A stretch of 64,000 nt of DNA. Origin: Strigops habroptila (Eukaryota > Chordata > Aves > Psittaciformes > Psittacidae). A program made the position numbers and the translations under genes. Where the stretch lies: positions 40,342,305 through 40,406,304 of the forward strand of contig NC_044277.2 in NCBI RefSeq assembly GCF_004027225.2, read 5' to 3'. The stretch's first letter is position 1. Each line of letters opens with the position of its first letter. Positions 1 through 11,155 of the stretch are shown piece after piece. The notes under the pieces were generated by a model. The model was not told where the DNA came from. It searched no databases and saw only the letters and a list, made by a program, of their open reading frames with translations.

Positions 1-2501
1 GGTCCATTATTGGAAACAGTTTCCTGATAGTGGCAAAGTAGGCTGAGTATTTCCTCTCAGCAAAAGTAATGAAAGTCATTTAGGATTTTTGATGAGTGTA
101 TTTCTGTAATTCAAATGAAATGGCCTCCTGGAAACAGATGTGCATTAGGTAAAGAGATGGGATGGAGAAGACAATTCTTGCTTTAAATTGAATGTCTGTA
201 GGGCAGATGTGGAATGGGGAACGGCTTCTTCCCCTGTCTTGTCTTTCAACAACCCTGCCAACTACCTCGACCGGCTGCCTTACTCCCTCCCCACTGTGGT
301 GCTAAGCTAGTCTGAGAAAACCCCAAACTTTGTGGTTCTGAGAGTGTGTGACTTTGCTGTCACATTCTCTTCCCTACCATGCACTAGGGTGCACCACTTC
401 TGCACCAAAGTTTTTATAAGATATGGTTTCTTGCACCTGTCTCTCTCGCTTTGTTGAGCTGCAGGGGAGCGTGCTACCCACTATAAATATCGCTGTTTCA
501 TCCCTCAGGCAGCTTTTGGGCTTTTGACAAAATCTACGTGCTACATGTCTGTTGTTAACCAGCTCTACAGGTTCGCTAAAGGGATTTACTGTTACACCCA
601 AATAGATTTTAGTATTATGCTGTGTTTGATTTCTTTGGGATGTCCTTTGTTAACTACCAAGGAAAATCATCTGAGGTAGCATCAGTAAAAAATGCAGACC
701 TCTTCAGTGTCTAAACACCATGAAACAACATGTTTTCCCTCACCCTTTAAACCACAGATTAACTCCATGAAGTATGAATCATTTTTATGACTTAGATGGA
801 TGTGTTTAATATGTTGTTTGAAAACAGACACTTAACAGGTAGGTAGATCACCACCTCCTTCGTCACTGTGGTTGCAACACACCAAGGAAGAGAGGGCAGA
901 GGATGAGGCTCAGAAATAAAGAAAAACTACATGAATACTGATGTCTCGGTGACAAATAGTCTACGGCTGTTATACACGACATTAACACTTTCTTTTTGCT
1001 GCTTTCCAGATACAGCATTTCACCCCTCCTTCAGGACATTTAGATATCCCTGGATTTTGTCTTACCTTGAAAATCCACTGTGCTGCTTTAATATTATCTT
1101 CATCTTCATTTTGAAAGGTCTCCTTTGCTTGGCAGTTGTCTGCACGGTAGCTGTGAGTCCTGAAGTAGAGCAAAACTTGCCTCCACATTGAGAAATAAAA
1201 AGGCTGTTCCTGAATCCAATTTTACAATGATCTTTCTTGGAAAAGCACCACTTCTATTTAACAATGAAACAAAACCAAATCCCAGACATTGGGCTGAATG
1301 ACAACAACATAGAGGTGGCTCGTCCTTACACTGATGGGCAAATGTCAGGGCCTCTTGCAGCTTGCCAGTTCTTCCTGCAGCCTCCACAGTTCTGGAGACA
1401 AACAGGATTATCTGCCCTCAGATATCTGCAGTGCCTCATCCCCTCAGCATCGTGCTAGCTTAGAGATTAGATATACGACTTCATAGGTTTTAGGAAATTG
1501 AATACATGTCAGAGATACAGGCTGTAACAATCATGAAACACATTTTATCACCTCAAAGTGAATGTATTTCATTTACAGCTCAAAGGAAGAAACAACTCAG
1601 CACGTAGCTATACTCTCCCGGCAGCACGAAATGGAGATGTCTGTCTTAGGTCAGTGGCACCTGTCAATCACATTTTTTCTCACCGACTGAACAGATGGTC
1701 TACTGGTAATCCTTCCGGCTCCAATGAAAACACCACACGAGCAGCAGCCATCTCTGAGGATAGAGACAAACTAAATATAAAGACTAAGACTCCAGGTAGA
1801 TTATTAATAGATTATTTCTCTTAGCTTTATAGAGGGCTGCCAGGATTTTATCTCCTGTTTGTCAACATCCACTTGCTATTTATTTTTTGTGTTTTGTGAA
1901 ATGGTTTCTCTTTTGTGGGAGAAACACAAAAAAAATAAGGAGGAATATTAAATTATTGTGAAACTTTAATTCAAACAATTATGTTAACATTGTTTATAGT
2001 TCTGGTCATTAGAAATGCTGTTGTAATGAGAGCTAAGCAAATAATAGTGTTCCTTGTGTGGGAAAGCATTTGGGAGCTTTTTAAAACATCTTATCCTGGA
2101 GAGCAGAAAGTCAAATTCATACATATGTTAGTGTGCACTGAAAAGAATCGATCTGTTAATATACAAATAATTTCAAAATGCTTCTAGTTTTAATAATTTT
2201 ATATTTTAAATTAGTATTTTTGTTAGAGTTAGCTGAAGCTTCCAAACGAGAAGTTACCATAAATGGGGACCCAAGAGAGCTTCCATTTTAAGTGTCTGAT
2301 GGGAAACTCTTATCTATTTTGAAAGTTTACAACATCTTTTTCAAGTTGAAAAACATGTCTAAACCAACATTTTTTTTCTGCCAAGAGTCAAAAGTTTTGA
2401 CAATTCAGCACCGTAGAGATAGGGTAGATATAATGCTATCTGCCTCCATTTCATCTCTTATGAAAAGAGGTGTCTTGGTCACATCTCTGTCTTTTTTCGG
2501 A
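1..2501. other. Intergenic stretch without a recognised gene
   Basis: No conserved coding exon, RNA gene or clear repeat was recognised. The longest open frames are under 105 codons and do not read like a known family. One of them, 1579-1795 on the + strand, has an acceptor-like CAG before it and a CAG|GTAGAT after it, but nothing else supports it as an exon. In mammals the neighbour on this side of ATP6V1H is RGS20, in divergent orientation. I looked for its RGS-domain and cysteine-string exons on the minus strand and did not find them. Confidence 0.6.
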
Positions 2502-2968
2502 GAAATCACAGAATCAACTGTGTTGGAAAAGACCTTTAAGATCATCAAGTCCAACCTTTACTCCAGCACTGCCAAGTCCACCACTAACCCATGTCAGTAA
2601 GAGCCTCATCTACATGTTTTTTGAGCACTTCCAGGGATGGTGATTCCACCACTTCCCTGGGCAGCCTGTTCCAGTACCTGACTACCCTTGTGTTGAAGAA
2701 ATTTTTCCTAATATCCAGTCTAAACCTTCCCTGATGAACCTTGAGGCTGTTATTTCTTGTCATATTGCTTGTTACTTGGGAGAAGAAACCAGCCACCTCC
2801 TCTCTCCATCCACCTTTCAGGTATTTATAGAGAGCAGTAAGGTCTCCCTTGAGCCTTCTCTTCTCCAGACTAAACAACCCCAGTTCCCTCAGCTGCTCCT
2901 TATCAGACTTGTGCTCTAGGCTCTTCACCAGCTTCATTGCACTTTTCTGGACCCACTCCAGTGCTGAG
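2502..2968 (-). mobile_element. CR1 LINE 3' fragment
   Basis: A 5'-truncated CR1 non-LTR retrotransposon whose sense strand is minus. On the + strand it starts with the reversed CR1 tail (AATCACAGAATCAAC) and runs into the end of ORF2. The minus-strand translation ending at 2584 carries the typical CR1 C-terminal blocks [25 protein letters not shown] and [18 protein letters not shown]. About 150 codons remain open. It appears more diverged than the copy at 7508. Confidence 0.9.
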
Positions 2969-3259
2969 GAGAAAAATGAAGAGCAATGAGAGAACACTTC
3001 TTCCAGCATTTGACTTGACAAGCTGAACTGCATTAGAAGTCATCTTATAGGAAGAAAGCTGTTGCATAAACTCTGGTAATAAGTCTGACTTTGGTTAGAG
3101 TTACTGCTGAGGTTTAGGTAACCACCTTCTTTTCTGTCCTCTAGCTAGGCTTACTGTCAGCAGCACTAGGTAGCGCAGCATTCCCTTTTTCCTTAATGAA
3201 GTTGCTGCTCTGACCTAGCCTCTTCATGTGAGAGAGGAGGAAGTTAGAGGATTTATTGC

Positions 3260-3325
3260 TTTTTATTTTATTTTATTTTACTTTATTTTCATTTTATTTT
3301 AATTTATTTTAATTTTCTTTTTTAA
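3260..3325. repeat. (TTTTA)n-like microsatellite
   Basis: An imperfect T-rich tract built of TTTTA units with a few C interruptions. It is a simple-sequence repeat in intergenic DNA with no associated gene. Confidence 0.85.
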
Positions 3326-3730
3326 CCCGTAAGTGGGCTTTATTTCACCTCGTCCTGCAGAAATTTCACAAAGAAGAGTGCTTCTTCTACACATTCAGCA
3401 GTGGACACCCTTGTCCAGACAAGAGCTGTTGGCACAAAGCAGCAGAGACTGACAGTGAGAGACGGAGAGACCCTGTAGACTGCAAAGAGGGACTGGACTG
3501 GAGACTCTTAGAGCTTCCTGCTTTCAATATAGATGTATATGTTCATGAGACAGAGACACCTGTCCCTATTCCTTAAAATAATGTACCCTACTATTAACTC
3601 CAGCTGCATTTATTTCTCAAGGCTATAGTTTTGCACTGGCCTTTCTGTTCCTGTTTCTGCATTGTACTTCACTTTGAATTTTCTCACAACTGTTCCATTC
3701 TACCAGGGAAAAAAATTGAAGAAGTATTTA

Positions 3731-3797
3731 TCATAGGATCATAGGATCATAGAATGATTAGGGTTGGAAGGTACGTTACAGATCACCTAGTCCGTTT
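3731..3797 (-). mobile_element. Short CR1 3'-end remnant
   Basis: Only the extreme 3' end of a CR1 copy is left, in minus sense: a reiterated ATCATAGGATCATAG tail followed by the GGTTGGAAGG...GATCACCTAGTCC block seen in the other CR1 copies of this window. No coding part remains. Confidence 0.8.
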
Positions 3798-6700
3798 ATT
3801 ACAATAAAATGTTAGTTTATTTTTCTTTTGAAAACATCACTCCTGTTGAGGATATATGTGTGGTTCCTTAACTAAGCATGCAAAAAGTTTCAAAGAAGTG
3901 GTGGAGCAATCAGAACATTGCCTGGTACGACATTTGCAGAACTGTGGTGCAGGTTAATTTCTACTTTGCACTATTTTCTTCTTCCAACCTGTAGAGCAGT
4001 GCTTTGGGGAAAGGAGTATTTTAGATTTACAACAGCACGTGCTTTGTTTTCCCCCATGTGTGTGACCTTGAGCTAGTTTCTTCATATTTCTCTGTCTCAT
4101 TTTTCTAGAAAACAAAACCCCTCCTACTTTACATTAGTGTTGTATGGACTTAGCCACTGACTCTCAGAAAGGCTTCAAGTTTCACACATTACAAAACCAG
4201 ATAGATTCCCTCTAATATTTCCCTCTTGCAACCAACCCACAATCAGATTTGTAGTTATTTCTTCTCCACTGTTGCCTCTCTCCTGCTATAGAGTCCTCCT
4301 TGCTAAAAAATAACAGGCTTAATTTAGCGTCTGCACCTGGCACTTAGTTCTGCGATAACAGAAACATGTCCTGCTCTTGCAGTGCATCCATGGGAACTTG
4401 ATGCTGAAACAAGTCATGCTAGGAAGCCCACGCCTAAGGCTCACATCTGTCCCTTGTCATACAATGTACATGGTGCTCCTTTCCACGTTGCCCTGGGAGG
4501 ATGCGGTTTAAGCCTTGGAAAAGTAGAAGCCTGAGCACTCAGAAGATCTGATCTGAATCCTTGGATGAATAACCTTAAGGTAAAATGAAGTCTTGTTTTA
4601 GGAATGGTAGCTCTTAAAGGTGAAGCTAGTCTCTGCGCTTTTCTAATGGACAGGTACCACTTTGAGAATGTCCTTCTTTACAAATTCTGCCATTTCTGAT
4701 TTTTTATTTGTCAATAATATTTTGCGACTTAGACAAGTGTGTTCACTTTTCCTGACCTTCTAAGTGTGCTTTTCTTGGGTAAACTTTCCAAGCCATTTCT
4801 TCTATATGCTAAAAAGTTGTACAGGCATGCTGGAGACAGCCAGGTGATGTACAGAATGCTGAAAGGTTAAATGGCAGGCGTGCAAAACACTTCTGCAATT
4901 TGCAGAATATATGAGAGACATTGTTCTTATTAGAAGAAGGGAAGGAGAATAGAAATATACTCTCATGATCCAGCTGTCCGTAGTCTTATTGTGAGGATGA
5001 CTCATCTGCATTCATTTTTCTAGTGTTAAACTATTGAACATTTTTATTCTTTGTGATTCAGGCAATTGATGAATTTTATTCCTGCATGCTGATATGCTTT
5101 TTATTTTTCTCTCTGTGTTTCACACATTAGTAAATTCATCTAAACATAGCAACTTCAAGTGAAGATGCACTGCCAGGAGTTAATGGACAAGCACTGACTT
5201 GACCAAAATTAGCTAAATGAAAATTGTTTTGTAGCACCTGAATCCTAAAGGATAGATGCTTACCAAAAAATAGGAGCACAGAACTTTTCCAAACATAATC
5301 TTTAGCAACATCCAGTTCAGAGAGTCAACCACCTTGAATAAAGCACCATGAGGTGCTCTCTGAAGCTGATGACACAGGATGGATTTGCACTGGTTGCTGA
5401 GGGTTACCTCTTGTTGTCATAATGATGACAGGTTCCTGCAATGACTATATGATGTTTTTCTTTCTCAAAGCCTACCCTTGCAATGAAGTTTCTTTACACC
5501 AAGAGTGCCTCACAGGACTCACACCAAGTGAAAATTTTCAGATGTGCCCAAGTATTTGACAGATGGGAGATGGGAGCACATGTAAATCTGTGGAATACCC
5601 ATCAGCCTCTGGCAAGGTGTTTCACAGTTTAACTGTGCACTTGTCAAAGGAGTAGCACTATCATCAGCAAAGTTTTCACTATACTGTTTACCTCCTTTCT
5701 CAAACACTTGTGAGTGTGCTGAACAGCACAGACTCCAGCCAGATGCTTTTTGCTCTCTGTTGAAGACCATTCTGCACTGTGAATGCTGATCATTTCTTCC
5801 TGCCCTCCGTTGACGTGCCATTCAAGAGTTATGAATCAATACACAGATCTTTCCTTTTAACCCAGGAGAGCTGTTTTTTTTTCTTAAGAGCACCTCCAGA
5901 GGCATTTCAGTGAATGCCTCTTGGAAATAAATCCAAGTGGGTGATGTTTATCTGTACCAACCTTTCCCACACACATGAAGAACTCCTGAAGAGGTGTGAG
6001 ATATAACTGTACCTTACAAAGCTGTAGTGACTTTTTGTTAATGATGTTTTGCATTTTTTCCATTACATGACATGGAGGAATATGTAGATTAAGTATATTA
6101 TTATACAGGTATATTGAGGAACAATATATTGTTTGCATTCTCTAATATGGCACATTGCGTTCACTAATTTGATTACCCTGTTAGAGACTCTATTAACTTG
6201 CCTGGCATAGATGCCATGTTCACTGTTTGGTAGTTCCTTAAATGCCCCCTGGTACTCCTGTTTAAAAGAGTATTAATTCCCATTACAATTATTTTTCCTA
6301 TCTGCCTTTCTCTTTCTGCTAAGTCAGTAGAGGCAAACTTCCAGCCAGTTTACAGAAAAGTTACAGGAAAATATTTTTACTGTAGCCTCTCAACCACCTG
6401 TGAAATGAATAGTAAAATCAAAGTTCATAATTTATGATGAAGCAACATGCTGAATCACAGCTTTTCAAAGCTCTTTTCTATAGAGAAATTATTATGTCGC
6501 TGTAGTATCAAACTTTTTACTGCAAATAGCAGTCTATCTTCTTCTAGCCAGACTGAATGGATGGTGCTGGACTCTTGCAGGTGGTGCAACTAGGCAAAGA
6601 AATTAGTGTGCTATGAAAAAAAAAGGGACCACAGATGACCTAATGCATGCTCCAAAAAAGAGATCACATTGGGCACCAAACTGAAACCATGAGTTTACTT

Positions 6701-7507
6701 TTTCTCTACTTGCTATGAAGTACTGAAACAACACTGGAAGCAGGGACTAGAAGTGAGAGAACCACAGTCCTGTGTGTAGTTGTACTTGGTTTCAGCCAGA
6801 ACTAATTATAATTAATCAGTGGCACAGTAATGAAACCCCTCCTTGAATTAAAAAAAAACACTGCTGGAGGTACTGGGCAGGTATAATTTAAAGAACAGTG
6901 TATCCTCTAAATGGATGTCCTGGAAAATACAAAGACCATAACAAAATGAAAAGTTAAGTGTAGACATCTGTAGGGACCTCTACTTTGGCTGTCTTGATCT
7001 GCTTGCACACATAACTCTCTGATCGACTTCTTTTTTCCCTGCCTTTCCTCCTTACATGTTAGCAGAATTACCCTTCAGGATCATTTCTGACTAGGAGTGG
7101 TGTGTCTGTGCACTTCATCACAGTATGACTGGAAAACTTCACTCAGCAACTGAAATCAGAGAGGTTTTTTCTTGGAAACATGGAAGTGTAAGCCTGTGGT
7201 TTCTGACGCGCTTGGGCTTTTAGTCTGAAAAGCTTCCTGCTCCTTTTGCTTAGAGAAACAAAACCCAGCACATACAGGCCATTTTTTACAAAGCAAGAGG
7301 TTGTGCAGCGTCTATCTCCCACTGAGATATGGCTTGGGAAGAACAAAATGGCATGCCCCCAGTGCACAACCCCGTGCAGCTCACAAAGTGAGGGAGAAGT
7401 GTGACACAGCCGGCTGTGAGACCTGGCACAGCACAGCACAGGCAGTAAGACCGCCCTACCAGAAGCAGGGTCCAGGAACTCCTGACTCCTTTCCAGCTGT
7501 AGGAAAG

Positions 7508-9439
7508 AATCATAGAATCATAGAATCGTAAGGGTTGGAAAGGACCTTAAGATCATCTAGTTCCAACCCCCCTGCCATGGGCAGGGACACCTTGCCCTAA
7601 ACCATGTGGCTCAAGGCTCTGTCCAACCTGGCCTTGAACACTGCCAGGGATGAAGCATCCACAACCTCCCTGGGCAACCCATTCCAGTGCTTCACCACCC
7701 TCACTGTAAAGAACTTCTTCCTTATATCTAATCTAAACTTCCTCTGTTTAAGTTTGAACCCATTACCCCTTGTCCTACCACTACAGTCCCTAAGGAAGAG
7801 TCCCTCCCCAGCATCCTTGTAGACCCCCTTCAGATACTGGAAGGCTGCTATGAGGTCACCACGCAGCCTTCTCTTCTCCAGGCTGAACAGCCCCAACTTC
7901 CTCAGCCTGTCTTCGTATGGGAGATGCTCCAGCCCTCTTATCATCCTCGTGGCCCTCCTCTGGACTCGCTCCAACAGCTCCATGTCCTTTTTATGTTGAG
8001 GACACCAGAACTGTACGCAGTACTCCAAGTGGGGTCTCACAAGAGCAGAGTAGAGGGGCAGGATCACCTCCTTCGACCTGCTGGTCACGCTTCTTTTGAT
8101 GCAGCCCAGGATACGGTTGGCTTTCTGGGCTGCAAGCGCACACTGCCGGCTCATGTTAAGCTTTTCGTCAACCAACACCCCCAAGTCCTTTTCTGCAGGG
8201 CTGCTCTGAATCTCTTCTCTGCCCAGCCTGTAGCAGTGCCTGGGGTTGCCCCGACCCAGGTGTAGGACCTTGCACTTGGCTTGGTTAAACTTCATAAGGT
8301 TGGCATCGGCCCACCTCACAAGCGTGTCAAGGTCCCTCTGGATGGCATCCCTTCCCTCCAGCGTATCAACCGAACCACACAGCTTGGTGTCATCGGCAAA
8401 CTTGCTGAGGGCGCACTCAATCCCACTTTCCATGTCACCGACAAAGATGTTGAACAGGACCGGTCCCAACACCGATCCCTGAGGGACACCACTCGTTACA
8501 GGTTTCCAACTGGACATCGAGCCATTTACCACAACTCTTTGCGTGCGGCCATCGAGCCAGTTTTTTATCCACCGAGTGGTCCATCTATCAAATTGATGTC
8601 TCTCCAATTTAGAGACAAGGATGTCATGTGGGACAGTGTCGAATGCTTTGCACAAGTCCAGGTAGATGACATCGACTGCTCTGCCGCTGTCCATCAGTTC
8701 CGTGGCTCCATCATAGAAGGCCACCAAATTGGTCAGGCAGGATTTCCCCTTAGTGAAGCCATGTTGGCTGTCACCAACCACCTCGTTGTTTTTCATGTGC
8801 CTTAGCATGTTTTCCAGGAGAAACTGTTCCAAGATTTTGCCAGGCACAGAGGTGAGACTGACTGGTCTGTAGTTCCCCGGGTCTTCCATCTTCCCCTTCT
8901 TGAAAATGGGGGTTATATTACCCTTCTTCCAGTCATTGGGAACTTCACCTGACTGCCAGGATTTTTCGAATATGATGGACAGTGGCTTAGCAACTTCATT
9001 CGCCAGCTCCTTCAGGACCCGTGGATGGATTTCATCAGGTCCCATGGACTTGTGCACGTTCAGGTTCTTAAGATGGTCTCGAACCTGATCCTCTCCTACA
9101 GTGGGCCTAAGGTCTTCGTTCTCACAGTCCTTGCATTTGCTTTCCAAGACTTGGGTTGTGTGGTCAGAGCATTTGCTGGTGAAGACTGAGGCAAAGAAGT
9201 CATTAAGAACCTCAGCCTTCTCCAAATCCATGGTAGCCAGTTCTCCTGATAGCTTCTGGAGAGGGCCTACATTGTCCCTAGTCTGTCTTTTATTTGCTAC
9301 GTATCTATAGAATCCTTTCCTGTTATCTTTTACATCCCTTGCCAAACTTAATTCTAGCTGGGCCTTAGCTTTCCTAACCTGGTCCCTAGCTTCTCGGGCA
9401 ATGCTCCTGTATTCTTCCCAGGCCGCCTGTCCTTGCTTC
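7508..9439 (-). mobile_element. CR1 LINE with long intact ORF2 3' half
   Basis: A 1.9-kb CR1 copy in minus sense, 5'-truncated near 9439 and ending in the repeated ATTCTATGATT tail at 7508. The ORF2 frame is open over its whole length: it runs uninterrupted to a stop at 7597, with at least 582 codons from position 9345 and further open sequence up to the truncation (W-K-Q-G-Q-A-A-W). Reverse transcriptase motifs are all visible: [33 protein letters not shown], and the catalytic FADD at 8389-8400. The apurinic endonuclease part and ORF1 are missing, so the copy cannot move on its own. Confidence 0.97.
7597..9345 (-). pseudogene. CR1 ORF2 reverse transcriptase (5'-truncated, frame intact)
   Basis: This is the coding part of the CR1 copy. 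In the intact element ORF2 encodes an endonuclease and a reverse transcriptase that copy the element RNA at a nicked target. Here the N-terminal endonuclease is absent. The RT palm motifs (fingers block with [13 protein letters not shown], catalytic FADD) and the C-terminal block ending [19 protein letters not shown] are present, without a stop or frameshift. No promoter belongs to it, so it is called a truncated relic, not a gene. Confidence 0.9.
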
Positions 9440-9830
9440 CACCCACAAATTCACCCCATTGCAGCATGAGGCAGAAAGCAAGCAAATACTGGGTACTGGA
9501 GTACAAAAATGCAGAGCCCAAGGAGGCATTTCAGCGCTAGGGGCATTGCCTGCCATCTCCCTGGCCCCTTCCCCTCCTGGGCTCTGTCACAAGGTTGGTG
9601 GTCCTTTCTCACTTAGGTGGGAAACGGGAGAACTGGCAGCGGGGCTGGAGAAGCTTGCCCTGAGGGGCCCTTCCCAGCCAGGCTTGTGTTCTCTGTGAGA
9701 ACAGAGCTGTTTCTTGTCAGCAAATAGCACGTGTGGGCACCCACATATTGTATCTTGCTATCAGTCTTCTCAGTATGGGATTAGACCTCCATATAAAACT
9801 ATATACATACATACATGTGTGTGCGTACAT
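9440..9830. other. Spacer between two CR1 copies
   Basis: About 390 bp with no recognised gene. It ends in a TACA/TGTG-type microsatellite at about 9797-9830, directly against the next CR1 copy. Confidence 0.6.
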
Positions 9831-10436
9831 AATCATAGAATCGGTCATAGAATGGTTTGACTTGGAAGGGACCTTAAAGATCATCTAGTTCCAACCCCCT
9901 GCCATGAGCACGGACACCTTCCACTAGACCAGGCTGCTCAAAGCACCGTCCAACCTGGCCTTGAACACTGCCAGGGATGGGGCAGCCACAGCTTCTCTGG
10001 GCACTCTGTGCCAGTGGCTCACGACCCTCACAGGGAAGAACTTTTTTCTAATATCTAATCTAAATTTAACCTCTTTCAGTTTAAAGCCATTCTCCCTTGT
10101 CCTGTCACTGCATAATCTTGCAAAAAGTCCCTCTCCAGATTTCTTGTAGGCTCCCCTCAGGTACTGGAATCTGCTCAAAGTTCTCCCCAGAGCCTTCTCT
10201 TCTCCGGGCAGAACAACCGTAGCTCTCCCAGCCTGTCTTCACAGGAGAGATGCTCCAGCCCTGTGACCATCTTTGTGGCCTCCTCTGGACTCGCTCCAAC
10301 AGGTCCACGTCCCTCTTGTGTTGGTGGCCCCAGAGCTGGATGCAGTACCCCAGGCGGGGTCCCATGCGAGTCGAGTAGAGAAGAATCACCCCCTTCTACC
10401 TGCTGGACACACTCCTCTTTCCATGCAGCGCAGCAT
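9831..10436 (-). mobile_element. CR1 LINE fragment next to the promoter
   Basis: A minus-sense CR1 copy of about 600 bp, starting with its reversed tail (AATCATAGAATCGGTC) and reaching into the C-terminal part of ORF2 ([19 protein letters not shown]). The reading frame is broken. Similar TA/CA/TG microsatellite lies on both sides (about 9797-9830 and 10437-10482), which suggests insertion into a simple repeat. Its upper end is only about 160 bp from the GC box of the ATP6V1H promoter. Confidence 0.93.
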
Positions 10437-10484
10437 ACTATGTATATACATATAAGTGTGTATGTATATGTGTATATAAGATGT
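10437..10484. repeat. TATG/TATA-rich microsatellite
   Basis: An alternating purine-pyrimidine tract of TATA, TGTG and TATG units between the CR1 copy and the CpG island. Base composition switches sharply from AT-rich to GC-rich just beyond it. Confidence 0.8.
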
Positions 10485-10599
10485 CTACAAACACATGTGC
10501 CCGGCACCGAACAGCCACGCGAGCACACCGCCACCCGCACGCCTGCGCCCCGCATCTCTCTAACGGCCGCGCGCCATCCCCGCCCACCGCGCGGCGCTC

Positions 10600-10609
10600 G
10601 GGGCGGGGC
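10600..10609 (+). promoter_or_regulatory. ATP6V1H: GC box (Sp1-type site)
   Basis: GGGGCGGGGC, a consensus Sp1/KLF site about 50 bp upstream of the M-box inside the CpG island. Confidence 0.6.
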
Positions 10610-10651
10610 GCCCTGTCCCTCCGAGGCTGCCGTCGCGGTCAGGTGAGCGGC

Positions 10652-10661
10652 GTCACATGAC
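10652..10661 (+). promoter_or_regulatory. ATP6V1H: M-box / CLEAR-like site (MiT/TFE)
   Basis: GTCACATGAC differs from the CLEAR consensus GTCACGTGAC by one base and contains TCACATGA, the reverse of the M-box core TCATGTGA bound by MITF/TFEB/TFE3. V-ATPase genes, ATP6V1H included, are described as members of the TFEB-controlled lysosomal gene network in mammals. Its place in the CpG island makes a functional site likely, but binding in this species is inferred. Confidence 0.7.
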
Positions 10662-10813
10662 GGCGGTCGCTGCGGGGTCGCTGCGGAGCGGAGCGGGGCC
10701 CGGTGCGGCGCAGCGGCGGGGCCTTCGGTGCGCGGGCTCCGCGGGCCTGCCGAGGGGCGGCTGCGGCCTCCTGCCTCCCTCCCACTGCACTCACCCGCCG
10801 GCGTGCCCCTGGG
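10662..10813 (+). other. ATP6V1H: Probable non-coding exon 1 of ATP6V1H (borders uncertain)
   Basis: The first coding exon has a splice acceptor just upstream of the start codon, so an upstream non-coding exon is required. Candidate donors in the CpG island are CAG|GTGAGC after 10642, GGG|GTGAGT after 10813 and CGG|GTAAGA after 11155. The span given uses the second donor. The start site cannot be read from sequence alone. Confidence 0.35.
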
Positions 10814-11155
10814 GTGAGTGGCAGCTGCCGCGGGGGCTGGGGTGAGGATGTGCCGCCGCACGGCCGCTCTGGGGGCTCTGGTGGGCCCGGGGCTGGTTGG
10901 GTTCCGCCTGGCGCGGCGGCCTCCCCGAGGCTTTGGGCTCCCCCGAGGGTTTGGGCTCCCCCGGGCCCCTCTGGAGGTGCCCGTAAGACTCTGCAGGAAG
11001 TAGCAGGACAGGGCCAAGGGTCTTCCTCCTGCCTGTCCCAGGCGCCTCTCGGCTTCTCGAACGTCAGTATTACTTGCTTAGTCCTGCAGCCGCGGTTACC
11101 GACCCTGCCCCTCTCTGCGGCTGGAGGAGCGTTTAAGTGACTCTGGCTGGGTCGG

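Larger units (their letters stand above)
2969..7507. other. Intergenic stretch, mostly unassigned
   Basis: Apart from a TTTTA-rich microsatellite and a short CR1 tail listed separately, I see no recognisable gene or repeat. Short open frames such as 5519-5821 and 5884-6138 on the minus strand have no recognisable domain and no splice context, and are treated as chance. Confidence 0.6.

Noticed and set aside
5519..5821. 100-codon minus-strand frame in the left intergenic region
   Set aside because: The FADD-like string resembles a reverse transcriptase motif, but no other RT or CR1 block surrounds it.
1..10500. RGS20 exons expected from mammalian gene order
   Set aside because: No RGS domain or cysteine-string coding block was found on the minus strand. 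They may lie outside the window.
10175..11017. 280-codon open frame on the minus strand across CR1 and CpG island
   Set aside because: It joins the end of a CR1 fragment to GC-rich promoter sequence. Low-complexity Pro/Arg/Ala composition and no domain point to chance openness in high-GC DNA.
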